Positions 1 to 8,318 of a stretch of 35,190 nt of DNA are shown piece by piece. Position 1 is the stretch's first letter; each line of letters starts with the position of its first letter. The stretch lies in assembly GCA_028278085.1 (NCBI GenBank), contig JANQFB010000419.1:1-35190 (forward strand), written 5' to 3'. The notes beneath the pieces were generated by a model that saw only the letters and a program-made list of their open reading frames with translations, was not told where the DNA came from and made no database searches. A program made the translations under genes and the position numbers. Origin of the DNA: Chitinophagales bacterium (lineage in GTDB: Bacteria; Bacteroidota; Bacteroidia; Chitinophagales; JANQFB01).

Positions 1-141
1 AAACTGATCAAAGTGATCAACATCCGCGCAAGGATCATGAAAGTACACCAAGGTGATCTGATCTCTTACGATACGATCAAAACCCGGAACACAAGTGCAA
101 ATGTTATGACAGGCGTTCTGAACACTGGAACCGGCAAATAA
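1..141 (+). CDS. C-terminal end of an unidentified protein (partial)
   Basis: Frame 1 is open from the first base to a TAA at 139-141, giving the last 46 residues of a protein that begins outside the window. The peptide is basic and hydrophilic and ends in GVLNTGTGK. I do not recognise a family, and it has no T9SS-type C-terminal domain. A strong intrinsic terminator begins 27 bases after the stop, which supports this being a real gene end read on the plus strand. The frame is inferred only from its openness and from the terminator. Confidence 0.55.
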   Translation, partial: KLIKVINIRARIMKVHQGDLISYDTIKTRNTSANVMTGVLNTGTGK

Positions 142-168
142 TCACGCCACCGCAACTCAATCATATAT

Positions 169-201
169 AAGGCTGTCCTCCAACTGGCGGACAGCCTTTT
201 T
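169..201 (+). terminator. Rho-independent terminator after the partial first gene
   Basis: A perfect 10-bp stem (AAGGCTGTCC at 169-178 with GGACAGCCTT at 189-198) closes a 10-base loop and ends in a run of T. It sits shortly after the stop at 141 and separates that gene from the promoter at 276. Confidence 0.85.
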
Positions 202-275
202 CATATCCGGACTTTTCATTTCCTTTCTTTTCATCCTTTTTGAATTCATGCTTTTCAGGAATTGTGTATAACTCT

Positions 276-306
276 TTTGGGATGTTTTTGCCGTTTGTTA
301 TATTTG
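276..306 (+). promoter_or_regulatory. Bacteroidota-type promoter for the SpoIIE sensor gene
   Basis: TTTG at 276-279 is followed, after exactly 19 bases, by TATATTTG at 299-306. This matches the -33 TTTG and -7 TAnnTTTG consensus of the primary sigma factor of Bacteroidota in both boxes and in spacing. Transcription would start near 313, leaving a leader of about 70 bases before the ATG at 382. Nothing else resembling a gene lies between 142 and 381. Confidence 0.8.
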
Positions 307-381
307 AAGTTAGATTTTTGATGCTGAATAAATTAAAGGGCAATAGGATGAATACTGAAGAGGTTTGATCATTCAAAAACT

Positions 382-3300
382 ATGATTTATCACCCAAAGT
401 TTACAGGGCTACCTGGCTTATTGTTGTTGACGATCTGTTTGCAGTTAACCTTCGGTTCATTACTCACCGCCCAACCGATCGGAAAACCCTATCTCAGAAA
501 CTACACCGTCAATGATTATGGTTCGGATGATTATGGGGTTAGCCCCCAGAGTTTCGATATGGAGCAGGATGATCGGGGTGTTATCTATATCGCTAATATT
601 TCCGGTGTCATGGAATACGACGGCCATTATTGGCGCATGGTCGACGGTACCACGGTTATCAAGCCCAGCTCCCTGACCAGGAGTAGCAAAGGACTGATAT
701 ATGTAGGCGGGAATAATGAGATCGGCTATTTATCCGCCGATGAAACCGGCAAACTGGCCTACCAGTCTATCGTCGATCATATACCGGAAGATTACCGTCA
801 ATTCGGCCGGATCTGGAGAGCTTTTTCCACGGAAGATGCCATATTTTTTATGGCGGTAAAACATCTGTTCCGATGGCAGGCCCAGGCGATTACCGTATGG
901 GAACCGGTCGACAATATTTTTTATCCCGCCAAGGCTGTCGACAAAGATATATTAGTCTATAACAGAACCGTCGGCTTGCTGAAAATCAACCAGGATACCC
1001 TGCAATCCCTGTTTCATGCGGATATGATCAACAATGATGTTCCCTATACCTTTATGCCGCTGAAGGAGCAACTCGAGCAGGGTTTGATCCTCGGGACCTA
1101 TAACAACGGTTTATACTTATTTGACGGAAAGGACCAGGTCAATCCTTATGAAACGGCTGTGGATCCCTACCTGAAAGAGAATAAGATCAGGGCCGGTATC
1201 AAATATAATGACCGCAAACTGGTACTGGGCACCTATAACGGGGGTTTGGTATATACCGGCGTCGATGGCCGGCATGCCTATATCGTCAACAAGGAATCGG
1301 GATTATATGATAACAGTGTGTTGAGTGTCTATAAAGACCAACAGGGAGGGGTATGGTGTACGTCTAACCGCGGGGTAAGCAGGGTCGAATATCCTGCACC
1401 ATTAACCTATTTTGACGATAAAAAAGGTATTACAGGTTTGGTGATCTATATACGGAAGTACAAAGGTCTGATCTATGCGGCCACAACCGATGGTGTATTT
1501 ACGATTGATCCCTACGGGCAAAACGGTGGATCGGCCAGTTTTGAAAAAGTAAAAGGGATCGATGGGCAAAGTTATGCCCTGGTCGAGCTCAGGGGAACGC
1601 TATATGCGCTGACCAACCAGGGGATATTCCGGGTCGATCATAAAAGCGCCAGGTTCCTGACTGACAGGATCGTCCGGTGGTTATATCCTAAAAAAGGGGA
1701 TTCGACGATCGCGTTGGGTAGTACCAATGACGGGATCGAACGGTTTACCATTGAAAAGAACAGGATTGTTCAGAAAGATACCGTATTATACCTGGCTAAC
1801 CTGGTCATCAACAAGTTCGAAGAGACAGACGATAACGAATTGTGGGTGTGGACTTATGGGAAGGGGATCTTGTATCTCGACATGAACAAAGAAGTCGAAG
1901 ACTCCGTGCCCTACAAATTGTATTATACGGATCATGGTTTACCGGAGGGAGAAGTTACCCCCATGTACTTGAGAGGTAAGCTGAGATTCAGCACTTCCAA
2001 AGGTTATTTCACCTTCGATAAGGAGGATGATTATTTCTATCCCGATGAAATGCATGGGATCGAATTTACCGACGGTGATGAAGAGGCGATCCATGCAACC
2101 GAAGACCATCACAACAATTTATGGGCTTCTTCCAAGAACCGGGCCGGTATCATTAAAGCTGATGAGAACGGTAAGTATTACTGGGATCCGACCATATCCA
2201 TGCGAATACCGAAAACCGATATTTTCTACATTTTCCCGGATACCAATGATATCTATTGGTTTGGTACAACAGATGGGGTCATCCAGTATAACAGCAATAT
2301 TGACAAAGATTATGACCAGCCATTTGCTTCGTTGGTCAGAAAAGTAAGGGTAGGCGAAGATTCCGTCATCTATTGGGGGACCAAATACTTCGTGGACGAA
2401 TGGGAGTTGCCGGTCTACAATGCCGACTCCGGCGCTGGAAATATCAGGGTTGGCAATCCTTCCAAAGAGGCGGAGCAATACCATAAACCGCAATTACCCT
2501 ATGAACTGAATTCCATTTGGTTTGAATATGCCGCCCCTTATTTCGAAGATGAAAAAAGCCTGGCTTACAGCTTTTTTCTCGAGGGTTATGACAAGGGCTG
2601 GTCGCAATGGACAACGGAGGCCAAAAACAATTATACCAACCTGCCGGAAGGCCAGTATACCTTCAAAGTCAGGGCAAAGAATATCTACAACCGTATCAGC
2701 CGGGAAGGCACCTTCAAATTCGTGATCCAGCCGCCCTGGTACCGCACTATCTGGGCCTTTATCTCCTATACGGTAGCGTTTATCATTTTCGTTTATGTAG
2801 CCATCCAGGTGAGTATTATGCGCCTGAAGGCCGCGAAAGTGAGGTTGGAAAAGATCGTTCAGGAACGGACAAAAGAGATCGCTCAGAAGAACGAAAAGCT
2901 GGAGGTAGCGAATATCGAGATCACCCAGCAAAAAGAAGAGATCGAAAAGAAGAATCAAAACATTACCGATAGTATCCAATATGCCAAAAAGATCCAGGAA
3001 GCGATTTTGCCGCTGCCGGAGAAAGTGAAGGAAGAGCTGCCGGATGCCTTTATCCTGTTTAAGCCCAGGGATATTGTTAGTGGAGATTTCTATTGGTTTG
3101 GTCAAAATGGTAAGAAACTGATCATTGCTGCCGCCGATTGTACCGGTCATGGGGTTCCCGGCGCTTTCGTGTCGATGATCGGGAATACCATGCTGAACAA
3201 GGTGATCAACGAAAAAGGGATCATCAAGCCGGAAAATATTCTTACCAACCTCCACAACGAGATCAAAACGGCCCTCAAGCAGGATGATGAAGGAAAAGGA

Positions 3301-3720
3301 TCCAAAGACGGTATGGATATCGCTATTGGGGTCCTGGATCCGGAAACGAATATCTTACAGTTTTCCGGCGCTTATAACCCGCTCTATATCCTGAGGAAAG
3401 ACGGCGAAGAAATGGAAGAAATAAAAGCCAATAAATTCCCGGTGGCAGGCTTCCACTTTAAAAAGGAGCGGATCTTTGTCGGCCATACCATTCAATTACA
3501 TCCGGGCGATACTTTTTATATTTTCTCCGACGGCTACGTGGATCAGTTTGGTGGCGACGACAACAAGCGGTTTAATTATAAACGGTTCCGAAGCCTGTTG
3601 ATCGAGCACCGTCAAAAAACGATGGAGCAACAGCAGATAGCCCTGGATGAAACCATCGAAGCCTGGAAAGGCGAACGGGATCAGATCGATGATATTTTAG
3701 TGATCGGTGTTCGGGTGTAG
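382..3720 (+). CDS. Propeller/Y_Y_Y sensor with SpoIIE-type PP2C phosphatase output
   Basis: This is a 1112-residue inner-membrane signalling protein. An N-terminal signal or anchor segment (about 1-30) is followed by a long periplasmic two-component-regulator propeller (about 35-640) with recurring blades of the form GLYLFDG and GVWCTSNRGVSR. A Y_Y_Y domain follows (about 704-785; FFLEGYDKGWSQW, LPEGQYTFKVRA). One membrane helix (about 790-812) leads to a cytoplasmic coiled coil (815-880) and a SpoIIE/PP2C serine/threonine phosphatase. Its metal-binding acidic residues are visible: D897 and D902 in RDIVSGDFYW, D919 in ADCTGHG and D1050 in FSDG. The family (RsbU-like) usually dephosphorylates anti-sigma antagonists; the partner here is unknown and not adjacent. 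The gene is monocistronic with its own consensus promoter. The input half resembles the histidine kinase at 29490-32747. Confidence 0.92.
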   Translation: MIYHPKFTGLPGLLLLTICLQLTFGSLLTAQPIGKPYLRNYTVNDYGSDDYGVSPQSFDMEQDDRGVIYIANISGVMEYDGHYWRMVDGTTVIKPSSLTRSSKGLIYVGGNNEIGYLSADETGKLAYQSIVDHIPEDYRQFGRIWRAFSTEDAIFFMAVKHLFRWQAQAITVWEPVDNIFYPAKAVDKDILVYNRTVGLLKINQDTLQSLFHADMINNDVPYTFMPLKEQLEQGLILGTYNNGLYLFDGKDQVNPYETAVDPYLKENKIRAGIKYNDRKLVLGTYNGGLVYTGVDGRHAYIVNKESGLYDNSVLSVYKDQQGGVWCTSNRGVSRVEYPAPLTYFDDKKGITGLVIYIRKYKGLIYAATTDGVFTIDPYGQNGGSASFEKVKGIDGQSYALVELRGTLYALTNQGIFRVDHKSARFLTDRIVRWLYPKKGDSTIALGSTNDGIERFTIEKNRIVQKDTVLYLANLVINKFEETDDNELWVWTYGKGILYLDMNKEVEDSVPYKLYYTDHGLPEGEVTPMYLRGKLRFSTSKGYFTFDKEDDYFYPDEMHGIEFTDGDEEAIHATEDHHNNLWASSKNRAGIIKADENGKYYWDPTISMRIPKTDIFYIFPDTNDIYWFGTTDGVIQYNSNIDKDYDQPFASLVRKVRVGEDSVIYWGTKYFVDEWELPVYNADSGAGNIRVGNPSKEAEQYHKPQLPYELNSIWFEYAAPYFEDEKSLAYSFFLEGYDKGWSQWTTEAKNNYTNLPEGQYTFKVRAKNIYNRISREGTFKFVIQPPWYRTIWAFISYTVAFIIFVYVAIQVSIMRLKAAKVRLEKIVQERTKEIAQKNEKLEVANIEITQQKEEIEKKNQNITDSIQYAKKIQEAILPLPEKVKEELPDAFILFKPRDIVSGDFYWFGQNGKKLIIAAADCTGHGVPGAFVSMIGNTMLNKVINEKGIIKPENILTNLHNEIKTALKQDDEGKGSKDGMDIAIGVLDPETNILQFSGAYNPLYILRKDGEEMEEIKANKFPVAGFHFKKERIFVGHTIQLHPGDTFYIFSDGYVDQFGGDDNKRFNYKRFRSLLIEHRQKTMEQQQIALDETIEAWKGERDQIDDILVIGVRV

Positions 3721-3767
3721 CCTGGCTCCTATACCTGAGCTTTATAATCGATGTCTGGAATCGCCGG

Positions 3768-6605
3768 CTAAGGCAGGTAAATAACCGGAGCCGAATAATG
3801 CCGCCCATTGATCCTGAGCGATAATAGATATACCCCCCGGCTGACTTTTTTCCCCGATCCGTCAACACCCGACCATTTGAATTGGTGATCCCCTTGCGGC
3901 AGGTAGCGGGTCTGTTCATGGACAACTTTTCCCCGGATATCGAATACCCTGAAACTGACCGTTTGTTCCTGGCTCAGGTGGAGGTTGAGCCTGGTTTCAT
4001 CCCCGAATGGATTGGGATATGGCTTCATCGGAGAAGTCTTTGGCCTCGGAGCAGGCGTTGATAAGGTTACTGGTGGCTTATTGGTATATATACCGTTCCC
4101 ATGGGTTCCCAGCGCAACCAGGCCGTCCGACTCACGTGCCTTGACCATATGAATGACCACATTACCGATCGTGGAAGCGCCTTCCTGTTCCCAAACGGTT
4201 GCTTCGCCGGCCAGGGATTGGGTGGAATAAAGACCGGTGCTGGTGGCTGCATAATAGGTGATCAGCGTATCATCGATCGTAGAGGTATCCGGGTACAAGA
4301 TATCCACCCAATGAACAGCCGGGCCAACCCCGCTACCATCCGGATTTTCTTCCAGGTTGCCGCTGATATCGGACCAGTTTTCGCCGTAATCATCGGTCAG
4401 GAATATGCTTTTTACCCCGTAATTGGAAAAGACAGCTATCGCCCGGTTAGCCGCATTTTCGTCAACGGAAATACAATTCAGGTAAGCATCGTTGGGAAAT
4501 TCGGGGGAGGTGATATTGGTTTGCACCGGATCAGCCGAACGCGAACTGTCCAGCCGGTAAACTCTGCCATGGGTAGTACCGTAATACAGGATATCCGGGA
4601 TATTTTCCGAAACATCGAGCGCAGAGATCTGAATCCCCTGCTGGAAACCGATACTGCTGCTGTTGATACGCGTCCAGTTGGTATTGATAGGATCATAGAT
4701 CTCATTGGTTATGGGTATCGCGCTGAGATCATGATTGCGCCAGATATACCGCTTGGTGGTCATATACATCACCTGGTGATCGTTTTTATCCAGGATCAGC
4801 GGATTAATGAATAAATTAGTTCCGCCGCCGTCAGGATCGATCCGGGTTAAACCTACCGTATTCCCCGAAGCATCGATCTCGACTTTATAGGTTTTGCTAA
4901 GCTGCCAGGACAGGTAGTAATATTCCCGGCCCTCGGGAATGCCACTAAAGGAGCCGTCGCCCCGGAGTACATGCGTCCAAATATCATTCGGGTCGTTGAC
5001 CAGGGAAAGAAAAGTGCCGTTGTCCTGCAGTCCTCCCAGGACCATATCGCTATGCACATTGCCCATTTCAAAATCAACCGTATAAAACTGACCGGTAACA
5101 TAGCCATTATTCAGAGAGATCCACTCGACGGTTGGCGCCATATTGTCCAGGGTTTTATAAACGCCGCCGTCATTGGCATTGATGATCACATTTGGGTCCG
5201 AAGCAGCGAACAGGAGCCTGTGCTGGTCGGGATGATGGTTGGGGTAGAGATAATTGTATAAATTAGAAGTATCACACTGATAGCCGCCGATCCATGTCCA
5301 GTTGCTGTCACTCCGAAAAGCATCGGTGGAGCGGTATATATTTGTCCCCCCGAGGAAGATAACATCCGGGTCGTCGGGTTTTACCGCCAGGCATATATCA
5401 TAGGAACTTTGCGTATTATAGCTGGCAAATTCGAAGGTAAAGAAGCCGCTGCAATCGCCTTCCGGCAGGTTGGCCGAACGATTCTCCCATAAACCGCCCG
5501 AACCGCTGCCATCGCCCGATATATATTCATAATACCAGAAATTGTGCTCTGTGGGTCCGCTGCCGGGGGTTTCGGCGACAAAGAAAACCTTGTTTTCGTC
5601 CGAAGGCGCTACGGCAATAGCGATGCGATTTACAGCGCTTGGCCAGCCAGCCGGTGTAATGTCAGTCCAACTGATCCCGTCGGTGGAACGCCATATCCCT
5701 TCATGTGACCCGCTGCTGCTCAACCCGGCATACAATACGCCGTTAGTGGTGCTTACCAGGTCGGCATAAAAGGAGATCTCGGTAACGGTAGTATCCAGGT
5801 CAAGCCCCAGCACCTGCTGCCAATCGGTGCCGCCATTGGCGCTTCTGAAGATCCCTCCCCTGACAGCGGCATATATGACATCTTCCTGCAAAATGGAAGG
5901 ATCGGTAACGATATTCCAGATCAGGTCGAATCCGAAGGTTTCATTAATGGTCGGTGTTCCCGAGACTGTCGAAGGCAGTTGAACCCAGGTCAGGCCGTTG
6001 TCGGTGGATTTAAACATCCCATCCCCCAGATAAAAATGTGCACTCGCCTCATGTCCGGCGCTGTTCCCCCGGGCTTCCCCGGTGCCGTAATACCAGGTTT
6101 CGGTTTTGCCGGGGCGCGTATCCTGGGCAATACAGGTAACGGATTGTAACAGTTCCGGGGTCGTAACTTTGGTAAAGGAACTTCCCCCGTCAATCGACCG
6201 CCACATACCGCCGGATACCTGGCCGGCTAGAATGATGTTTTCATCCGCCACATCGATCCCCAGCGCCCTGGTCCTGCCTCCTACATTAAAGGGCCCGCGA
6301 AGATACCAGTCCGTAGTTCCGCGGGCGGCCGACTTTTTCGGCAAAGACCTGGCAAACGCTAATTCCTTTGACCGGATATTTTCCGGTATTTTTCCAGTGG
6401 TGGGATCTTTAAGTTTGCGAAACATATAAGCATCCCGCGCTGCTTTGTCTTCCGGTGAGCCGATCCCCATTGGCATTTCGAATGGCTTTCTTTGAATGTT
6501 CTTTCCATTGTCCGCTGACGGATCAAGGTTCGGGAAAAGGAAGACAGCCAGCAGGCATCCGCATAGGATGATCAGGGTATGATTGTTGGGTATGATAGGC
6601 TTCAT
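3768..6605 (-). CDS. T9SS-exported BNR/VPS10-like beta-propeller protein
   Basis: This 945-residue secreted protein has a hydrophobic signal segment (about 8-27). From about residue 95 it carries many blades with Asp-box or BNR character (WRSIDGGSSF, FKSTDNGLTWVQL, WRSTDGISWTDI, YRSTDAFR), as in VPS10/sortilin-like propellers. The last 90 or so residues are a T9SS type A sorting domain (YPNPFGDETRLNL, FDIRGKVVHEQ, GVYLLSLR). It would be exported by Sec and moved to the surface or medium through the type IX system. Its substrate or ligand is unknown; such propellers bind glycans or proteins or are simply adhesive. It faces the SpoIIE gene tail to tail with a 47-base gap. Confidence 0.88.
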   Translation of the reverse strand: MKPIIPNNHTLIILCGCLLAVFLFPNLDPSADNGKNIQRKPFEMPMGIGSPEDKAARDAYMFRKLKDPTTGKIPENIRSKELAFARSLPKKSAARGTTDWYLRGPFNVGGRTRALGIDVADENIILAGQVSGGMWRSIDGGSSFTKVTTPELLQSVTCIAQDTRPGKTETWYYGTGEARGNSAGHEASAHFYLGDGMFKSTDNGLTWVQLPSTVSGTPTINETFGFDLIWNIVTDPSILQEDVIYAAVRGGIFRSANGGTDWQQVLGLDLDTTVTEISFYADLVSTTNGVLYAGLSSSGSHEGIWRSTDGISWTDITPAGWPSAVNRIAIAVAPSDENKVFFVAETPGSGPTEHNFWYYEYISGDGSGSGGLWENRSANLPEGDCSGFFTFEFASYNTQSSYDICLAVKPDDPDVIFLGGTNIYRSTDAFRSDSNWTWIGGYQCDTSNLYNYLYPNHHPDQHRLLFAASDPNVIINANDGGVYKTLDNMAPTVEWISLNNGYVTGQFYTVDFEMGNVHSDMVLGGLQDNGTFLSLVNDPNDIWTHVLRGDGSFSGIPEGREYYYLSWQLSKTYKVEIDASGNTVGLTRIDPDGGGTNLFINPLILDKNDHQVMYMTTKRYIWRNHDLSAIPITNEIYDPINTNWTRINSSSIGFQQGIQISALDVSENIPDILYYGTTHGRVYRLDSSRSADPVQTNITSPEFPNDAYLNCISVDENAANRAIAVFSNYGVKSIFLTDDYGENWSDISGNLEENPDGSGVGPAVHWVDILYPDTSTIDDTLITYYAATSTGLYSTQSLAGEATVWEQEGASTIGNVVIHMVKARESDGLVALGTHGNGIYTNKPPVTLSTPAPRPKTSPMKPYPNPFGDETRLNLHLSQEQTVSFRVFDIRGKVVHEQTRYLPQGDHQFKWSGVDGSGKKVSRGVYLLSLRINGRHYSAPVIYLP

Positions 6606-6793
6606 AGGTCTGTGAATTATGCGTATCGACCGGTTGGTCTTGTAAAAATATCCTAATTTCCGCTAAGTTGGAGCAGGGGGGGGTGAAAAGTTGGGCTTGG
6701 CGATCAATTAATATCGCTGAGGTATAATTGAAGGTTGGGTGTTTGTTTGCTATGCTGATATTGGGAGCTGGGAATGATGAATGATTAACAGGG

Positions 6794-6831
6794 AAGGCTG
6801 AATGATGAAGAGTTCTTTTTTATTCAGCCTT
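6794..6831. repeat. Intergenic hairpin and short-word repeat after the transglutaminase gene
   Basis: AAGGCTGAAT (6794-6803) pairs perfectly with ATTCAGCCTT (6822-6831). The loop contains the word GAATGATGAAGAG-TTCTT, which recurs as part of a 13-bp palindrome at 27608-27636. No T-run follows on either strand, so it is not a textbook terminator. The surrounding sequence (about 6770-6860) is rich in the related words AATGATGAAT, AAATTCATCC and TTCAACATTC. It lies 3' of the gene ending at 6864. Confidence 0.55.
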
Positions 6832-6863
6832 TAAAATTCATCCTTCAACATTCTATCAGCATA

Positions 6864-7886
6864 TTATTGCGCTTTTTTCTTGATGTAATCTTTGTAGGAG
6901 AAATGAGTTTTAATATTCGTGTAGGGCTTACCGTCAACCAGGATCACCGGATTGGTCAGGTAGTTTTGCCTCGGGCCGCCCCATATATCGATATCCCTTC
7001 CGGTCGATAGTTTGACGCGGTTCTTATTTAAACGGCCGAAATGTTTGTTTTTCCGGTCCGGATGGTTAAAGTATTCGTTAAAATCCACCGGTACCCAACC
7101 CAGTTTTTCATCGTAAAATTCAGCCCAGCAATGAAACCCGGAGAGCTGTGTTTTTTTAACGGCCAGCGTGTCATCGAGCCGGAAGCCGAAATTCATCCGG
7201 GCAGGGATATTTGCCGCACGGCACATGCCTGTGAACAGGGCATGGTATTCAACCGGATCTCCTTCTTTATTGTCCATCGCCGTCATGGCATTGCCGTCGG
7301 AATTTTCGGCATTACCGGGCAGGAATTTAATTTTTCCGGTCATATGTTCGTAGATCTTCCGGGCCCTGGCGGTATTTCCTTTATCATTACCCGTGATCTT
7401 CGCGGCCAGCTTGGTCATATCTTCATTAACAGGTACCAGGCTATCGGGCTTCAGGAAAACTTTGGGATCGGAATTTTCGGTGATGGTATCCCCGGGAAAT
7501 ACCGGCTTCCGCCTTACGGTGTATTGTACATATAGCTCCATCATAGGCGGAATATTCTCATTGAATTTCATGCGGAAGATCTTGTTGTCATACTTTGAAT
7601 CGTAGTAAAACTCATGGTCGTTCCCCATGGTACAGGTTACCGCTGGAATAGAGATCTTCTGAATTTTATTTTTCGATGGATAGGGCAGTTGGATGATCAG
7701 TTCTTCCGTACCCTTGGGTAAGCCGGGAAAGAACATGGCATAGGTAACTTCAAACTTCCGTTCTTCTTTTTTCTTTTGGGCAGGTTGTGCCGGCGATAAA
7801 TAACTCCCACTAAGGATCAATAGGAAGGTGAAAGCCAACCCTAGAGAATATTTGCGGGTTCCCGGTATCCGGATGATCATATGCAT
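6864..7886 (-). CDS. Exported transglutaminase-like cysteine hydrolase
   Basis: This 340-residue protein has a signal peptide (about 13-33, ending near SPAQPAQ). Its transglutaminase-like core shows the expected triad: C222 in TGMCRAANIPAR, H252 in GFHCWAEFY and D268 in WVPVDFNEY. The N-terminal 190 residues look like a beta-rich domain. In this superfamily bacterial members are usually proteases or peptidoglycan or protein amidases rather than cross-linkers; the substrate cannot be read from the sequence. The start at 7886 is the first of two close ATGs (the other is at 7880); both keep the signal peptide. A -7-like box on the same strand, TAAATTTG, lies at 7986-7993 without a clear -33 box. 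It precedes the T9SS propeller gene on the same strand, but the 258-base gap argues against tight coupling. Confidence 0.88.
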   Translation of the reverse strand: MHMIIRIPGTRKYSLGLAFTFLLILSGSYLSPAQPAQKKKEERKFEVTYAMFFPGLPKGTEELIIQLPYPSKNKIQKISIPAVTCTMGNDHEFYYDSKYDNKIFRMKFNENIPPMMELYVQYTVRRKPVFPGDTITENSDPKVFLKPDSLVPVNEDMTKLAAKITGNDKGNTARARKIYEHMTGKIKFLPGNAENSDGNAMTAMDNKEGDPVEYHALFTGMCRAANIPARMNFGFRLDDTLAVKKTQLSGFHCWAEFYDEKLGWVPVDFNEYFNHPDRKNKHFGRLNKNRVKLSTGRDIDIWGGPRQNYLTNPVILVDGKPYTNIKTHFSYKDYIKKKAQ

Positions 7887-8318
7887 GCTGTTTTGTGATG
7901 AAGGAGAGCCAGCTATTTACCCCAAGGATCCCATTGCCCCACAGGGCCTGCTATCCCGTTTATGGCTACCCTGATTAATATACATCAAATTTAATGAAAA
8001 ACCTTTAAGATTTGAAGATAAAGGCATGCTTACTTCGATTCATGGATACAGGATCACCCTTTATATGGTTCCCCATAGCATTAATTATAATTTTTATGAC
8101 TAGTTTTAACGTTTGCAGGGTTTGTAGAACGCCTTTGATGACGGGATAATCGACCGGATTCAGTGGTTGTTTCCTGATCTTACTGACCCCATGTTAATCA
8201 ATAATCAGCCGGATCTAAGGCATTCGCATCCGGCCGTAATTCCATTGTTTAGCTTGTATCGACGATCTATTAGCTGGAAGGTACATACTTTTGTGTATAG
8301 CATACGATCCTTTACTTT
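7887..8318. other. 432-base divergent intergenic region
   Basis: This is the control region between divergent genes. It holds a -7-like box for the minus gene (7986-7993) and a -7-like TACTTTTG for the plus gene (8286-8293). A perfect 7-bp hairpin lies at 8208-8234 (GCCGGAT / ATCCGGC, 13-base loop). I see no ORF with protein-like composition and no RNA gene. Confidence 0.6.
8286..8293 (+). promoter_or_regulatory. Candidate -7 promoter box for the S9 peptidase gene
   Basis: TACTTTTG fits TAnnTTTG and lies 25 bases before the ATG at 8319. No TTTG stands at the expected -33 spacing, so only half the consensus is present. Confidence 0.4.

Noticed and set aside
2494-3255. 253-codon minus-strand frame inside the SpoIIE sensor gene
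   Set aside because: It is antisense to the conserved Y_Y_Y and phosphatase domains and its translation resembles no protein.
4101-4814. 237-codon plus-strand frame inside the BNR propeller gene
   Set aside because: Shadow of the real minus-strand gene, which has signal peptide, repeats and T9SS domain.
6672-6683. Run of G residues upstream of the BNR propeller gene as a phase-variation tract
   Set aside because: It is intergenic, 70 bases from the start, not within a promoter spacer that I can identify, and only about 8 bases long.
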